Below are positions 1 to 7,920 of a DNA stretch of 10,124 nucleotides, in pieces; positions within the stretch are counted from its first letter, which is position 1, and each line of letters begins with the position of its first letter. A program made the position numbers and the translations under genes. A model generated the notes under the pieces. That model did no database searches. It was not told the DNA's origin and saw only the letters and a list, made by a program, of their open reading frames with translations. Source of the DNA: Goniomonas avonlea (taxonomy: Eukaryota; Cryptophyceae; Goniomonadida; Goniomonadaceae); NCBI GenBank assembly GCA_003573635.1, contig QUTJ01031160.1, forward strand, positions 1 through 10,124. The letters are read 5' to 3'.

Positions 1-240
1 CTCGCCCTCTCCCTCGCACGGGCGCTGTATCCCCGTGCGAGTGTACAGGCCGAGAAGAAGGTGGCCGCTGCTCTGCGTGCGGGTACGCGTGTTACGAAGA
101 GAACGGAAGGGAGAGAGGAAGATGGAGAGGAGAGGGAGAGGGAGAGGGAGAGGGAGAGGGAGATAGGGGAGAGAGGGAACGAGGACGAGGGCAAGGGCGG
201 AGGCAAGTGGGAGTGGGAGTGGGAGTGGGAGTGGGAGTGA
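1..240 (+). CDS. Partial open frame with a coiled-coil segment homologous to the minus-strand gene
   Basis: The plus frame beginning at base 1 is open to TGA at 238-240. Codons 34-81 read [16 protein letters not shown]. The minus-strand exon 602-438 ends in [16 protein letters not shown] (485-438). Thirteen of 16 residues match, and seven of the matching codons differ only at the third base. This is therefore a diverged copy in the opposite orientation, not an alignment of simple sequence. The frame then runs into the GAGAGG and GGGAGT arrays as Glu-Arg and Trp-Glu repeats, which are unlikely to be real protein. A possible GT donor lies at 83 (GGTACGCG), but in phase 1 instead of the phase 0 of its relative. 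It could be the last part of a paralogue entering from the left, or a broken gene fragment. Confidence 0.5.
   Translation, partial: LALSLARALYPRASVQAEKKVAAALRAGTRVTKRTEGREEDGEEREREREREREIGERGNEDEGKGGGKWEWEWEWEWE
13..41. repeat. Perfect 10-bp inverted repeat with 9-nt loop
   Basis: CTCGCACGGG at 13-22 is the exact reverse complement of CCCGTGCGAG at 32-41, around the loop CGCTGTATC. It covers the start of the region where the plus-strand frame resembles the minus-strand coiled-coil exon; the resemblance begins inside the right arm. It may mark a fold-back or rearrangement junction, or be chance in GC-rich DNA. Confidence 0.65.
124..171. repeat. (GAGAGG)n hexanucleotide array
   Basis: Purine-only plus strand of GAGAGG/GGGAGA units, nearly perfect for about eight copies. 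It lies in the last visible intron of the minus-strand coiled-coil gene (or beyond its end) and in the open frame of the plus-strand fragment, where it would encode Glu-Arg repeats. Such tracts can form triplex DNA. Confidence 0.85.
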
Positions 241-351
241 GAGTGGGAGTGGGAGTGAAAGTGGGAGTGAGAGTAGGAGCAGGAGCAGGAGCAGGAGCAG
301 GAGTAGGGGTGGGAGTGGGAGTAGCAGAGCAGGAGTGGGAGTCGGGGTGGG
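206..351. repeat. (GGGAGT)n / (GGAGCA)n hexanucleotide array with G-quadruplex potential
   Basis: The plus strand carries runs of GGGAGT with drifted variants (GAGAGT, GGAGCA, GGAGTA). Consecutive GGG triplets spaced by three bases meet the usual G3N1-7 quadruplex rule several times. The minus-strand gene would use this G-rich strand as its transcription template. The period of six gives long spurious ORFs on both strands (Gly-Val repeats on plus, Thr-Pro repeats on minus). Confidence 0.85.
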
Positions 352-437
352 AGAAGGAGAGAAGCAGGAGCAAGAGCAGGAGTAAGGTGGGGGTCAGTGG
401 GAGTGGGAGGACGAGAGGAAGGAGCAGGAGCACGCAC
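352..437. other. Intron DNA next to exon 11 of the coiled-coil gene
   Basis: Purine-rich, degenerate GGAGCA/GGGAGT sequence between the hexanucleotide array and the GTGCGT donor that ends exon 11 on the minus strand (437-432). No further exon was recognised. Confidence 0.5.
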
Positions 438-3400
438 CGCGCGCAGAGCGGTAGATACTTCCTTTTCAGCCTGCACACTGGCGCGGAGCTGCATGACTTC
501 CCCAGTGTCCACTTGCGTGTTGAGTGAAGCTAGCACCCCGCCGTCCCTCGCCTCGGCGGCCCGCAGTTGGCTCTCCAGCGAGGCCACTTTGTTCTGCCAG
601 CGCTGTCATCACAGAGAGAGAGGGGGGAGGGGGGGGGGTCAGTGAGTGAGCGAGGAGTGCATGGGTGGGTGGGAGCGAGCGCAAGAGAGAGGGGGTGCAA
701 CCTCCAAGCAACAGCTGAGCGGTCACAGATTCCATGGAAATCTGCGTGGAGGCAAGAGAAAGAGAGAAGAGACCGTGACTGGTCAGCAATTCTCGGATGG
801 TTGAAGACACACTCTCTAGAACTGATTTTCTAGCGATGTCGTCAAAGCCGGCTGTTTCAGTGTCCAACGATGCTGATTGGACGACGGGTGAGGTTGGCAC
901 GGCGTGCAGGGTCCTTCGCGCCCTTGGGTGGGCTCACAGAGCCAGACGGTGTGCGCCACTGCGGTGCGAGCTGAAGCATGGAATCGGGGACGATGAGCGT
1001 TATCAGAGATCGTTCGCCAACAGGCGCGCGCACACAGTAGGTTAGCGCAAGGGGATTTCACACCACGTGCTAGATCGGATTTGGATAGCCTGGAGTAGTG
1101 GAAAGCTTTGGTCCGTGTTGAGCCCAAGTCATGGCTCTCCGGGGAACCCGCGATGATACTCGCTACTCTCACTCTTCCTCACTCTCACTCTCATTCTCAC
1201 TCTTTCTCTCGTGTGCGCTCTCAATATCGCTCCCACTCTCACGCTCCTTCTCGTGCACAAAATAAACAGACCTGGAGCTCCTCACAAGTAGCCTCTGCCT
1301 CGCGGGTCAGGGTGCGGGCACTCTGCAACTCAGCAGCGAACTCGTCTCGAATGACCTGCTCCAGTTGCACGGTTCGCTGCCTCGCCCCCACCAGCATCGT
1401 TTCAAGTTCCTGCGAAGCACCATGGGACCAAGGCAGGGAGAGACAGCAGGAGGAGAGAGCACCGTCTGGATCAGGCCAGCGAGCGAGGAGGCATCCTCGA
1501 GGAGAGACGGTAGAGGAGAGACAAGGGAGGAGTGAGGGGCGGCAGGGGACAAGGGGAACCATCGCGCCCACGCAGACGAACCTTCACGCGCTCTCCAAGA
1601 ACCGCAACTTGAGAGTGATCTCGCTGTTCCTCGACGCCCGTGACACCTGTCACAAAGGTGGCAGCCTGCATTTGGGCGACCTGCCGTTCGAGCCCAGCCG
1701 CTCGTGCCCCGGCTTCCTGAGGCGTAACCGCAGTCAGAGTCTGCATGCGACAGCGGGTGCGCACGGCTTGCTGCCGCGCCCTGCTGTACTACTACACCCT
1801 CAACGTCACGTCTGTGCTCTCTATTGCCACTGCCAGCTCCAACTTCGGTAAGCCGCCACACTCAAAAAACGGTGAGCCGTCACACTCAAATCGACAGCGC
1901 AATTCATCCAGGGAGGACAACCGCTCCAAGACTTTTGCACCCACAACAGGGAGCTGTCTGTCTTTGCTCATAGGTCTCTGGGAATCACAGCTGTGCAACC
2001 TCGGAGATATGACCGTTCCAATCTCTTCGGACCTCTGCATGCAACCTATGAGATACGTCACCGAGTCTCTGAGTCGTACGTCTCGGGTTCTAATCTCCTC
2101 GCACCTCTGCTTGCTGCTTGGCCCGCCCAGCACCTGCTGCCTGTGTCTCTGCCTCCTTGGTTGCCTTCTCTGCAGCAGTGCGTGCCTGACGTCAAGGCTC
2201 AGAAAGAAAGAAGAAGAAACTCCCTGTGCTCTACCGACACGCTGCCCGTACCTCCAACGCATACCTCCAACACTCATGATCAATGAGCGTGTGAGTGGGT
2301 GCACGAGGGTGAGTGATCAATGAGCGTGTGAGTGGGTGCACGAGGGTGGGTGATCAATGAGCGTGTGAGTGGGTGCACGAGTGCAGTGGGAGGGTGGGTG
2401 AGCGATGAGGGTGTGAGTGGGTGCACGAGTGCAGTGGGCCGACACGTCCACTCTCTCTTCCCACACTGGACCTAGAGCAGCACGAGCCACCCCACGCTGC
2501 AACACTCGAGCTCGGGACGTACCACGGCCAGCGCCTCCTGTGCCGCTGCAAGCTCGTTCTGAAGCCTGAGCTTGTCGTTTTCGAGGAGGGAGAGCGAGCC
2601 GCGAGCGTCGTCGCGTGCTAGCTCCGCAGCTGCAGCACGCCGCAGTGCCTGGTCCAGAGCCGCAGTCGCCCTGATCGCGTCCTCCTGAGCCTGCTTCAGC
2701 GCCTTGCGGTGCATCTGCCAGGGGTTTCGATACGGGTGACGCGGGACGGGATGAGGGACAATGTACGGCGCCGTAAGTTAGAGCACGAAGCAGGACTAGA
2801 AAAGGAACTTGGTGGGAACGGCGGAAAGGGCTCTCGCACTGTGGTGCAGGCGGCGCAGTCAGTGGCGCGACGCGTCAGAGGTGCAGAGGTGCAGAGGTGC
2901 AAGTGTGCGGGTGTGCGGGTGTGCAGGTGTGCAGGGGTGCAGGTGCTGGCGTGCAGTGGCGCAGTCAGTGGTGCACGTAGGTGCAGGTGCAGAGGTGCAG
3001 GTGTGCAGAGTGGTGAAGCGGTGCAGGGGAGCAGAGGTGGTGTAGAGTGGTGCAGGTGCGCAGGGAAGTGGTGCAGTGGTGCAGTGGTGCAGAGGTGCAG
3101 TGGTGCAGAGGTGCGGTGGTGCGGTGGTGCGGTGGTGCGGTGGTGCGGTGGTGCAGTGGTGCAGAGGTGCAGCGGTGCAGTCAGGGGTGCAGTGATCCAG
3201 TGGTACAATGTGGCCAGACCACCAAGTGCAAGAGTTGGCGGGTGGCCTGACACCAAGTGTAAGAATCTCCAAGGGTAAGAGATGGCCTGTGGCCTGCCAT
3301 AGCACCAATGACGCCATTGGCCTTTCTCAGTCCCACGACCTCAATCAGCTGCGATCGTCTCACCTTGCGTTCCAGCAGTGTTACATTATCTCCGCCCTCA

Positions 3401-5165
3401 CCACTAACACCATCAGCCCCAGAGTGTGCAGTCGCCTGATGACGAGGAGAATTCGTGGACTCGCCACTCTCGCTTCCAGCAGCCTCTGGTGCCTAAAGGT
3501 GTTGTTTAGTTCCAGACAGTGACCAGACACAGCACACACGCCTGCGACAGCCACAGCAGCTCGAACCAATTCTACCAGTGTGCAATTTCGATGCGTACAG
3601 GTGGGGTTGTCGTGTTAGCAGTGCTCGCTCGCGCACTGATCAACGTACTTTGAGCACCCACACTTGGACACATGCGCACAAAAACACGCGGACACGCACA
3701 GAGAGACAACACATGCAATCACACAGCACAGACACGGGACACGAGACTCGCAGAGAACGCACCCCGACAAGCGTCCCAGACCGCTGACTCGGCCTTCTTC
3801 GCAACTTCAACAGCTGCGTTCGCTTCGCCGCATCGTCACTATCACTGGGTGCAGGATTGGGTCCTGGAGCTGCTGACATGGCTGCGGCCAGCGCTGCCTC
3901 GAGCTCAACAACCCGCGCAGCGTGCGTTTCTGCATCCTGTCAAGTACGTTCTCATTTTGGCAAAATGCGCCACAATCTCAGTAGGTCCTGGGACCAAGAG
4001 GGTAGAATTGTGTCTTGTGCTGGTCTATCTTTGTGTTAGACGTCGCAGACACACAATCGTTCGGAAGTGTATCGATAGTGAACACACCTGAGAGGCTTGC
4101 TTTAACTGAGCTTCAGCCGCGTGCGTCATCTCAGTCATTGCCTCGACTTGAGACTCCTGGTCCTCGGCCTGCATCTCCAGCTCCGCGACCCGCTCCCGTA
4201 GCTGCTCCAACTCAGCATCTTGGTCTGCACTTCCGTTGCGTGCCGTGTTCGCTCGCAGGGTTTCTGCGCGAGAAGCTTCCAGGGAGTTTTTCAGCTGCTG
4301 AACTTGCAGTGTGAGGACCTTCACTTGCAGATCTTCCGTGGCTGTGCTACCGTGACGAAGTCCATTGTCTGACTTTGCCTGGGAGCTGACATTAATGCAC
4401 TTGAACACCGAAAGCTTCCCAAAGCACCGGGGCTGGCGCAACTATTGGGAGCGAACGAGTGTTGATATATGGGTGCATGAAAAACCGCCCTACCTCTCGG
4501 ACCAGGTGGGCACCTTTGCGAAATCGCAGCACCATGCCTCGCCCTGCCACGGCACACAGCGATCGTGTGACACTATCGTCAACTGCAGGCTATTCACAAT
4601 ATGAGGAAGCCGTTCGCTCAAGCAGGTTACCACTTACAGAGTGATGCACCTGCTTCAGGCGCAGCGTTTCAGACAGGGCTTTGTGGCTGTTTGCCAATGC
4701 GAGGTCGGCTGCCGTGCAGAAGTGCTGCAGGGGGTGAGCATCGATCTGAAAGCTGGATGTTGCAACCTTGTCTTTTGTGTCAGGAGAAGCACCGTAGGCC
4801 AACAGATGTTGAACCAGCACTCCGTGTCCCTGCAATGCTGCAAACATGAGCGCGGTTCGGCCGTCGATATCGCGGCTCTCTACGCTGGCACCCCCATCGA
4901 TAAGCAACTCAAGGGCATCTTCATGCCCCCCAAAAGCAGAACACATAAGAGGAGTGGTGTCATCTTGCCCTGTTCCATCCACCGGTGCACCGTTCGCGAG
5001 AAGATACTCCACGACCGGGGAGTGGCCATTCAAGGCTGCATACAGAAGTGGAGAGTCGCCATCCTCGTCCTGAGCATCAAACACAAGATCACCGTTCCGT
5101 TTAACAAGCTTTTCAACAGTGACGAGATCGCCTGAAAATGCAGCGCTCAGCAACAAATCACACAT
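438..5165 (-). CDS. Ankyrin-repeat / coiled-coil protein, multi-exon, 3' end outside window
   Basis: Exons read on the minus strand: 5165-4767, 4724-4638, 4378-4088, 3936-3763, 3492-3364, 2714-2523, 2185-2105, 1977-1810, 1770-1582, 1409-1272 and 602-438 (671 codons). Every join is phase 0 with GT...AG ends. Residues 1-133 hold four ankyrin repeats (for example [14 protein letters not shown]). A fifth is completed across the first splice, giving [16 protein letters not shown]. From about residue 163 the protein is charged, Leu/Ala/Glu-rich coiled coil (for example [18 protein letters not shown]), broken by a Gly/Ser/Pro linker in exons 4-5. Exon 11 ends at a GTGCGT donor, so the gene continues leftwards. 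Ankyrin repeats bind proteins and coiled coils oligomerise, so a scaffold or cytoskeletal role is inferred; I recognise no specific orthologue. Exons 8 and 9 (1977-1582) are the least certain, and exon 4's donor is a choice among several. Confidence 0.72.
603..1271 (-). other. Intron 10 of the ankyrin/coiled-coil gene (669 nt)
   Basis: It runs from a GTCTGT donor (after CTCCAG) to a GATGACAG acceptor. Before the acceptor the minus strand is a long pyrimidine tract, seen on the plus strand as G runs at 622-638. A (CTCACT)n-like tract lies at 1156-1256. A helical-looking minus frame at about 870-790 has no splice site consistent with the phase-0 neighbours, so I leave it as intron. Confidence 0.6.
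1156..1256. repeat. Degenerate CTCACT/CTCTCA hexanucleotide tract
   Basis: Pyrimidine-rich plus strand (CACTCTTCCTCACTCTCACTC and variants) inside intron 10 of the minus-strand gene. The purine-rich strand is the minus strand here, opposite to the arrays at 124-351. Confidence 0.75.
1846..1893. repeat. 24-bp imperfect tandem duplication within exon 8
   Basis: Plus-strand units CGGTAAGCCGCCACACTC... (1846-1869) and CGGTGAGCCGTCACACTC... (1870-1893). Being 24 bp it keeps the minus-strand frame and adds a repeated octapeptide, FECDGSPF then FECGGLPK. This Cys/Gly/Pro stretch is unlike the surrounding coiled coil, so the segment may instead be non-coding. Confidence 0.75.
2278..2438. repeat. Minisatellite, 37-bp unit (about four copies)
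   Basis: Units start GATCAATGAGCGTGTGAGTG at 2278, 2315 and 2352. The fourth (2400) is diverged and starts GAGCGATGAGGG. The first two units are exactly 37 bp; the third is stretched to 48 bp by an added GCAGTGGGAGGGT-type segment. It lies in the 337-nt intron 6 of the coiled-coil gene (2522-2186). Minus-strand ORFs across it (His-Thr-Ala-Pro repeats) are artefacts. Confidence 0.9.
2715..3363 (-). other. Intron 5 of the ankyrin/coiled-coil gene (649 nt) with minisatellite
   Basis: Donor GTGAGA after GAACGCAAG and acceptor CCCCTGGCAG before exon 6. Most of the intron is the GGTGCAGT satellite. Next to it, 3210-3300 holds two imperfect copies of a GTGGCC...CACCAAGTG(C/T)AAGA segment. No exon was seen. 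Confidence 0.65.
2878..3205. repeat. GGTGCAGT-type octanucleotide minisatellite
   Basis: The plus strand is built from GTGCA-cored units. The cleanest part, about 3070-3180, is an 8-bp unit GGTGCAGT/GGTGCGGT with GGTGCAGA variants. The left half is more drifted (GTGTGCGG, GTGTGCAGG). Eight is not a multiple of three, and the units lack stops in most frames, so ORFs of more than 150 codons appear on both strands. None looks like a protein family. Confidence 0.9.
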
Positions 5166-5176
5166 TCTTCCTTCAT
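5147..5176 (-). promoter_or_regulatory. Upstream ORF overlapping the ankyrin gene start
   Basis: An ATG at 5176-5174 lies 11 nt before the main ATG (5165-5163), in another frame. It encodes a nine-residue peptide (MKEECVICC) ending at TGA 5149-5147, inside the main coding region. If included in the mRNA it could lower initiation at the main start through leaky scanning. Whether transcripts begin upstream of it is unknown. Confidence 0.4.
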
Positions 5177-5335
5177 CTTCCGATCTCTGTCCCCAGCATC
5201 CTCAGGCTGAGCATCGGTTGAGCCTCCGACAATGCGTCATATGAGCAGCGTACGATCACAACAAACTGCAACCGACATGAGCAGCGACCGCATTGAACTT
5301 CACATTTTTCCATAAAAGATCCCTTGTCACACACA
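5166..5335. promoter_or_regulatory. Divergent promoter / 5' leader region
   Basis: 170 bp separate the start codons of the minus-strand ankyrin gene and the plus-strand ARM gene, so both promoters and leaders must sit here or overlap genes. A weak TATA-like CATAAAAG lies about 20 bp before the ARM ATG, which is too close to be convincing. The decamer ATGAGCAGCG occurs twice, at 5241-5250 and 5277-5286, a candidate repeated site. No firm promoter element is visible. Confidence 0.5.
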
Positions 5336-7501
5336 ATGGGATGCGCTGCGTCCCTTTCTGGCAAAAAGCAGAAAGACCTGGGTCCAGCTGTGAAGTACTT
5401 TCAATCTGATATTGAACGCGTTGCTGCTGCCAGCAAGTCCTCTAATGTGCGAAATCAAAAGAAGGCAGCACAGGAGATCTTGAAGATGGCCAGCACTGAT
5501 GGTGCAATTTTTCATTCCACGAGTGAAAAATGGTTTTAATGTCGTTCATCTGGCAGACAGAACCAGAAACACTCTCGTCGAGGCTGGGATTCTTGATGGG
5601 TTGATTAACATGCTGCACGCCCCCTCTGTCTCGGTCCGTGTGTTGGGGGCCCAATCAATTTCGAAACTGTCCGGCTCAGGTCTGAAAAAAAATTAAGGTG
5701 TTGGGACGTGACGCATCTTACATCCTCCCAGAAAAAGCCCGAGTACAAATTGTTGAAGCGGGTGTCATCGCTCCTCTCCAGAGTCTCCTAGGGCCACAGT
5801 TCCCGCCAGAGATCAACATGATTGCAGTCGAAGCCTTTTACCGAATTGCAGCCTATAGTAAGAATTGCTTGAAACTCGGTACCTTCTCACTCCGTCCACA
5901 CAGGAGAGGCGCGGCATCGAATCGTTAACGAAGGTGTCGTGGAGTATCTGCTCCCGTATTTGTACATGCAAGACGACCTGCAGATCGAATACAAAACCCT
6001 GAGCCTGATTGCGCGGCTTTCTCAACACAGTGCGTTTGTGTTTGTCCATGTGCCCCACAGTGGTTGATCCTGGAGGTCAGGCAAGTCGCATCTTCGCATG
6101 TGTCAGGCCGTGGGGGCCGGCAAGTCTGGCTCACTGTTACTCGTGTTGCTTCGAGTTCTTGCCTCACATCTTAAGGATCAAAGGGTCAAACGATGCGCCG
6201 GTACAGCGCTGGCAGAACTCTGCGCCCACAGTACGTGCTTGTGACTCCGGACATCTGTAACAGCTTCCTCGCAGAGGAGAATCACAAAGCTATCCTTGAC
6301 GCCCCAGGGTCTTTGAAGGCGATTATACAACTGTTGACCTACTACGATGACGAAGTGAAGACATTAGCTGTCATGTGCGTCGCGCGACTCGCCGAAAACG
6401 GGTCTGTGCTGGACAAAGGCAAGGAGCCACCGAGACGAATGTTGGTCAAGGAAAAGTGCCTTCCAAATTTGATCCTGCTGTTCAACTGTAAGAGCCAAGC
6501 GATTCTGCTGCAAGCGTGCTTGACCATCAAGTGAGTTGTGTGCTTATGGATGATGCATCCTGAGGGGAACCGAATTTGAGACATCCCGGCATGTTTTTTG
6601 CTTCTCTGGCACGAGATGGGTTGTGGCGTGTAACCCGCCCGCAGCCTCCTGTCGCTGGACCCCCGCAATCAAGTCGACATCCTCAAGGCAAAGTGTCTGC
6701 CGCACCTTGTGAGGCTGTCACGCTGCGGCAACAGGCAGATGGAGCAGCACTCGTCCTCCGCTATCGCCCGGTTGGCCACGAACACGGTCAACCGACCCAT
6801 AATGTTAAGCAGTGGTGGATTCAAGCCTCTGATTTACAACGCGAAGTATGGCAGTACGCAGCAGATGCGAGTACGTTCAATCTGTGTCGGTCATTACTAC
6901 AATTACTACAATCTGTGTCGGTCATGTGGAGAACCGATTTGGTCAGGAGATGCGTTCCTTTGTCCAGTCAAGTCATCACACCTATCGCATCATGATCTGA
7001 CGTTCAACGAGAAGTATCTGGTTCAGATCCACAATTACATCCCGATGAATCTGCAAGTACATATCAATGAATCCTCAGATCCACATTGAGTAGTCTACAA
7101 TGAAAGTTCCATTAATCACAACTTATTCTCGATTAATTCTCATGTGTCGCCTAATCCGTGTGCAGCTGGAGGCTCTTGCCGTGCTTGCGTCCTTGTTCCA
7201 CACCGACGCCTACCGACGCAAGGAGCTCGTGCGCCGTGCCTGTGACAAATTCAAAGATGCTCTCAAGAGTGAGGCCCCCTTTTTGGTCTTGGTGATTCTC
7301 TATCCGAACATCTGAATTCTCTTTTTGATAGTCACTCAGTGGCCCCAGGCTATTTAAAGAATTCTCTCTCTCGCCCCGCCCCCCCCTCTCTCACACACCC
7401 TGTTCGTAGGAAAAAGACAGCAAGATGGCAAGACGTTCAACAAGATCAGTACCACCACGTACGACAGTGATGACGACGACGGGTATCATTCCGATACATG
7501 A
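5336..7501 (+). CDS. Armadillo-repeat protein with N-terminal acylation motif (complete, 9 exons)
   Basis: Exons 5336-5501, 5557-5679, 5732-5857, 5904-6029, 6081-6230, 6275-6530, 6645-6870, 7166-7268 and 7410-7501 join to 1368 nt: 455 aa plus TGA. The start ATG gives MGCAAS. Gly2 with Ser6 fits N-myristoylation and Cys3 could be palmitoylated, so membrane anchoring is likely. About eight ARM-type helical repeats follow from residue ~20 to ~415, with typical signatures such as LVEAGILDGLINML, IVEAGVIAPLQSLL and VKTLAVMCVARLAENG. The tail ends in an acidic stretch, YDSDDDDGYHSD. Introns are 55, 52, 46, 51, 44, 114, 295 and 141 nt. An acylated, ARM-only protein resembles yeast Vac8 and apicomplexan ARO in architecture, proteins that tether organelles; orthology is not shown. 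Without splicing the first frame stops at 5539, so a single-exon reading is wrong. Confidence 0.85.
6871..7165 (+). other. Intron 7 of the ARM gene (295 nt) with direct repeat
   Basis: GTACGT donor and a good acceptor with a CTAAT branch-like box (CCTAATCCGTGTGCAG). The 17-mer CAATCTGTGTCGGTCAT occurs at 6878-6894 and 6909-6925, a 31-bp tandem duplication. This is the longest intron in the ARM gene. Plus-frame ORFs through it do not continue the ARM pattern. Confidence 0.75.
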
Positions 7502-7820
7502 TCGATCGGACGCCGTTTACACAGATCGTATTTGGCCACACGTGCGCTGAAAATTTACTTTGGGACAGATGGTATCCCGTCATGACGCGTATCGCATTTG
7601 CATGTCATCACATACACAGAAACACGACAGTGACCTGGGTGCCGCAACGTACGGACGCGTATTGCATGCTGTTACAACGTACGCCGATTATCCAAAACGG
7701 ACGCTGCCGCTGTGACATCCCATTACCCACCTCTATCCGCGCCCCCTGGCCTACCCGCCGCCCCGCGTGATACCCAGTCAACTCGGCCACCCTCGCCACC
7801 CGTCACCCATGGCCACCCCC

Positions 7821-7856
7821 GACGGCCACCCCCACGGCCACCCCCATGGCCACCCC
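7821..7856. repeat. 12-bp tandem repeat (three copies)
   Basis: GACGGCCACCCC, CACGGCCACCCC and CATGGCCACCCC in tandem. In one plus frame they read Asp/His-Gly-His-Pro. They lie in probable non-coding DNA after the ARM gene. Confidence 0.85.
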
Positions 7857-7920
7857 AGCTGTGCTCGCGCTGATGGGCCGATCGAAAACATATTATTGTT
7901 TATTTATTACTCTTTATCAG

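Noticed and set aside
92-527. ORFs of Thr-Pro and Gly-Val repeats on opposite strands
   Set aside because: Products of the GGGAGT and GAGAGG arrays; no non-repetitive protein-like part.
780-900. Helical-looking minus frame ([19 protein letters not shown]) as an extra exon
   Set aside because: No acceptor and donor pair keeps phase 0 with exons 10 and 11. It would need phase-1 joins unlike the rest of the gene. Possible but unsupported.
1108-1861. Plus-strand 247-codon ORF and minus-strand 184-codon ORF
   Set aside because: They are other-frame shadows of the minus-strand coiled-coil exons at 1770-1582 and 1409-1272, with low-complexity Ser/His/Arg composition.
2696-3278. Long ORFs on both strands (about 186-189 codons) rich in Cys/Val/Gly or His/Thr/Ala/Pro
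   Set aside because: They are translations of the 8-bp GGTGCAGT satellite, which lacks stops in most frames. The region lies in an intron of the minus-strand gene.
3210-3522. Plus-strand ORF of 104 codons
   Set aside because: Overlaps the well-supported minus-strand exon 3492-3364 and has no protein-like features.
5499-5556. Frameshift or pseudogene in the ARM gene
   Set aside because: The apparent frame change between 5501 and 5557 is explained by a 55-nt GT...CAG intron of the same size as the others.
6083-6140. P-loop-like GAGKSG in the ARM protein
   Set aside because: The spacing does not fit GxxxxGK[ST], and the segment lies in an ARM repeat with no other NTPase motif.
7498-7770. 90-codon plus ORF after the ARM stop
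   Set aside because: No family resemblance and no splice support. It begins in the ARM stop region and is best read as 3' UTR or intergenic DNA.
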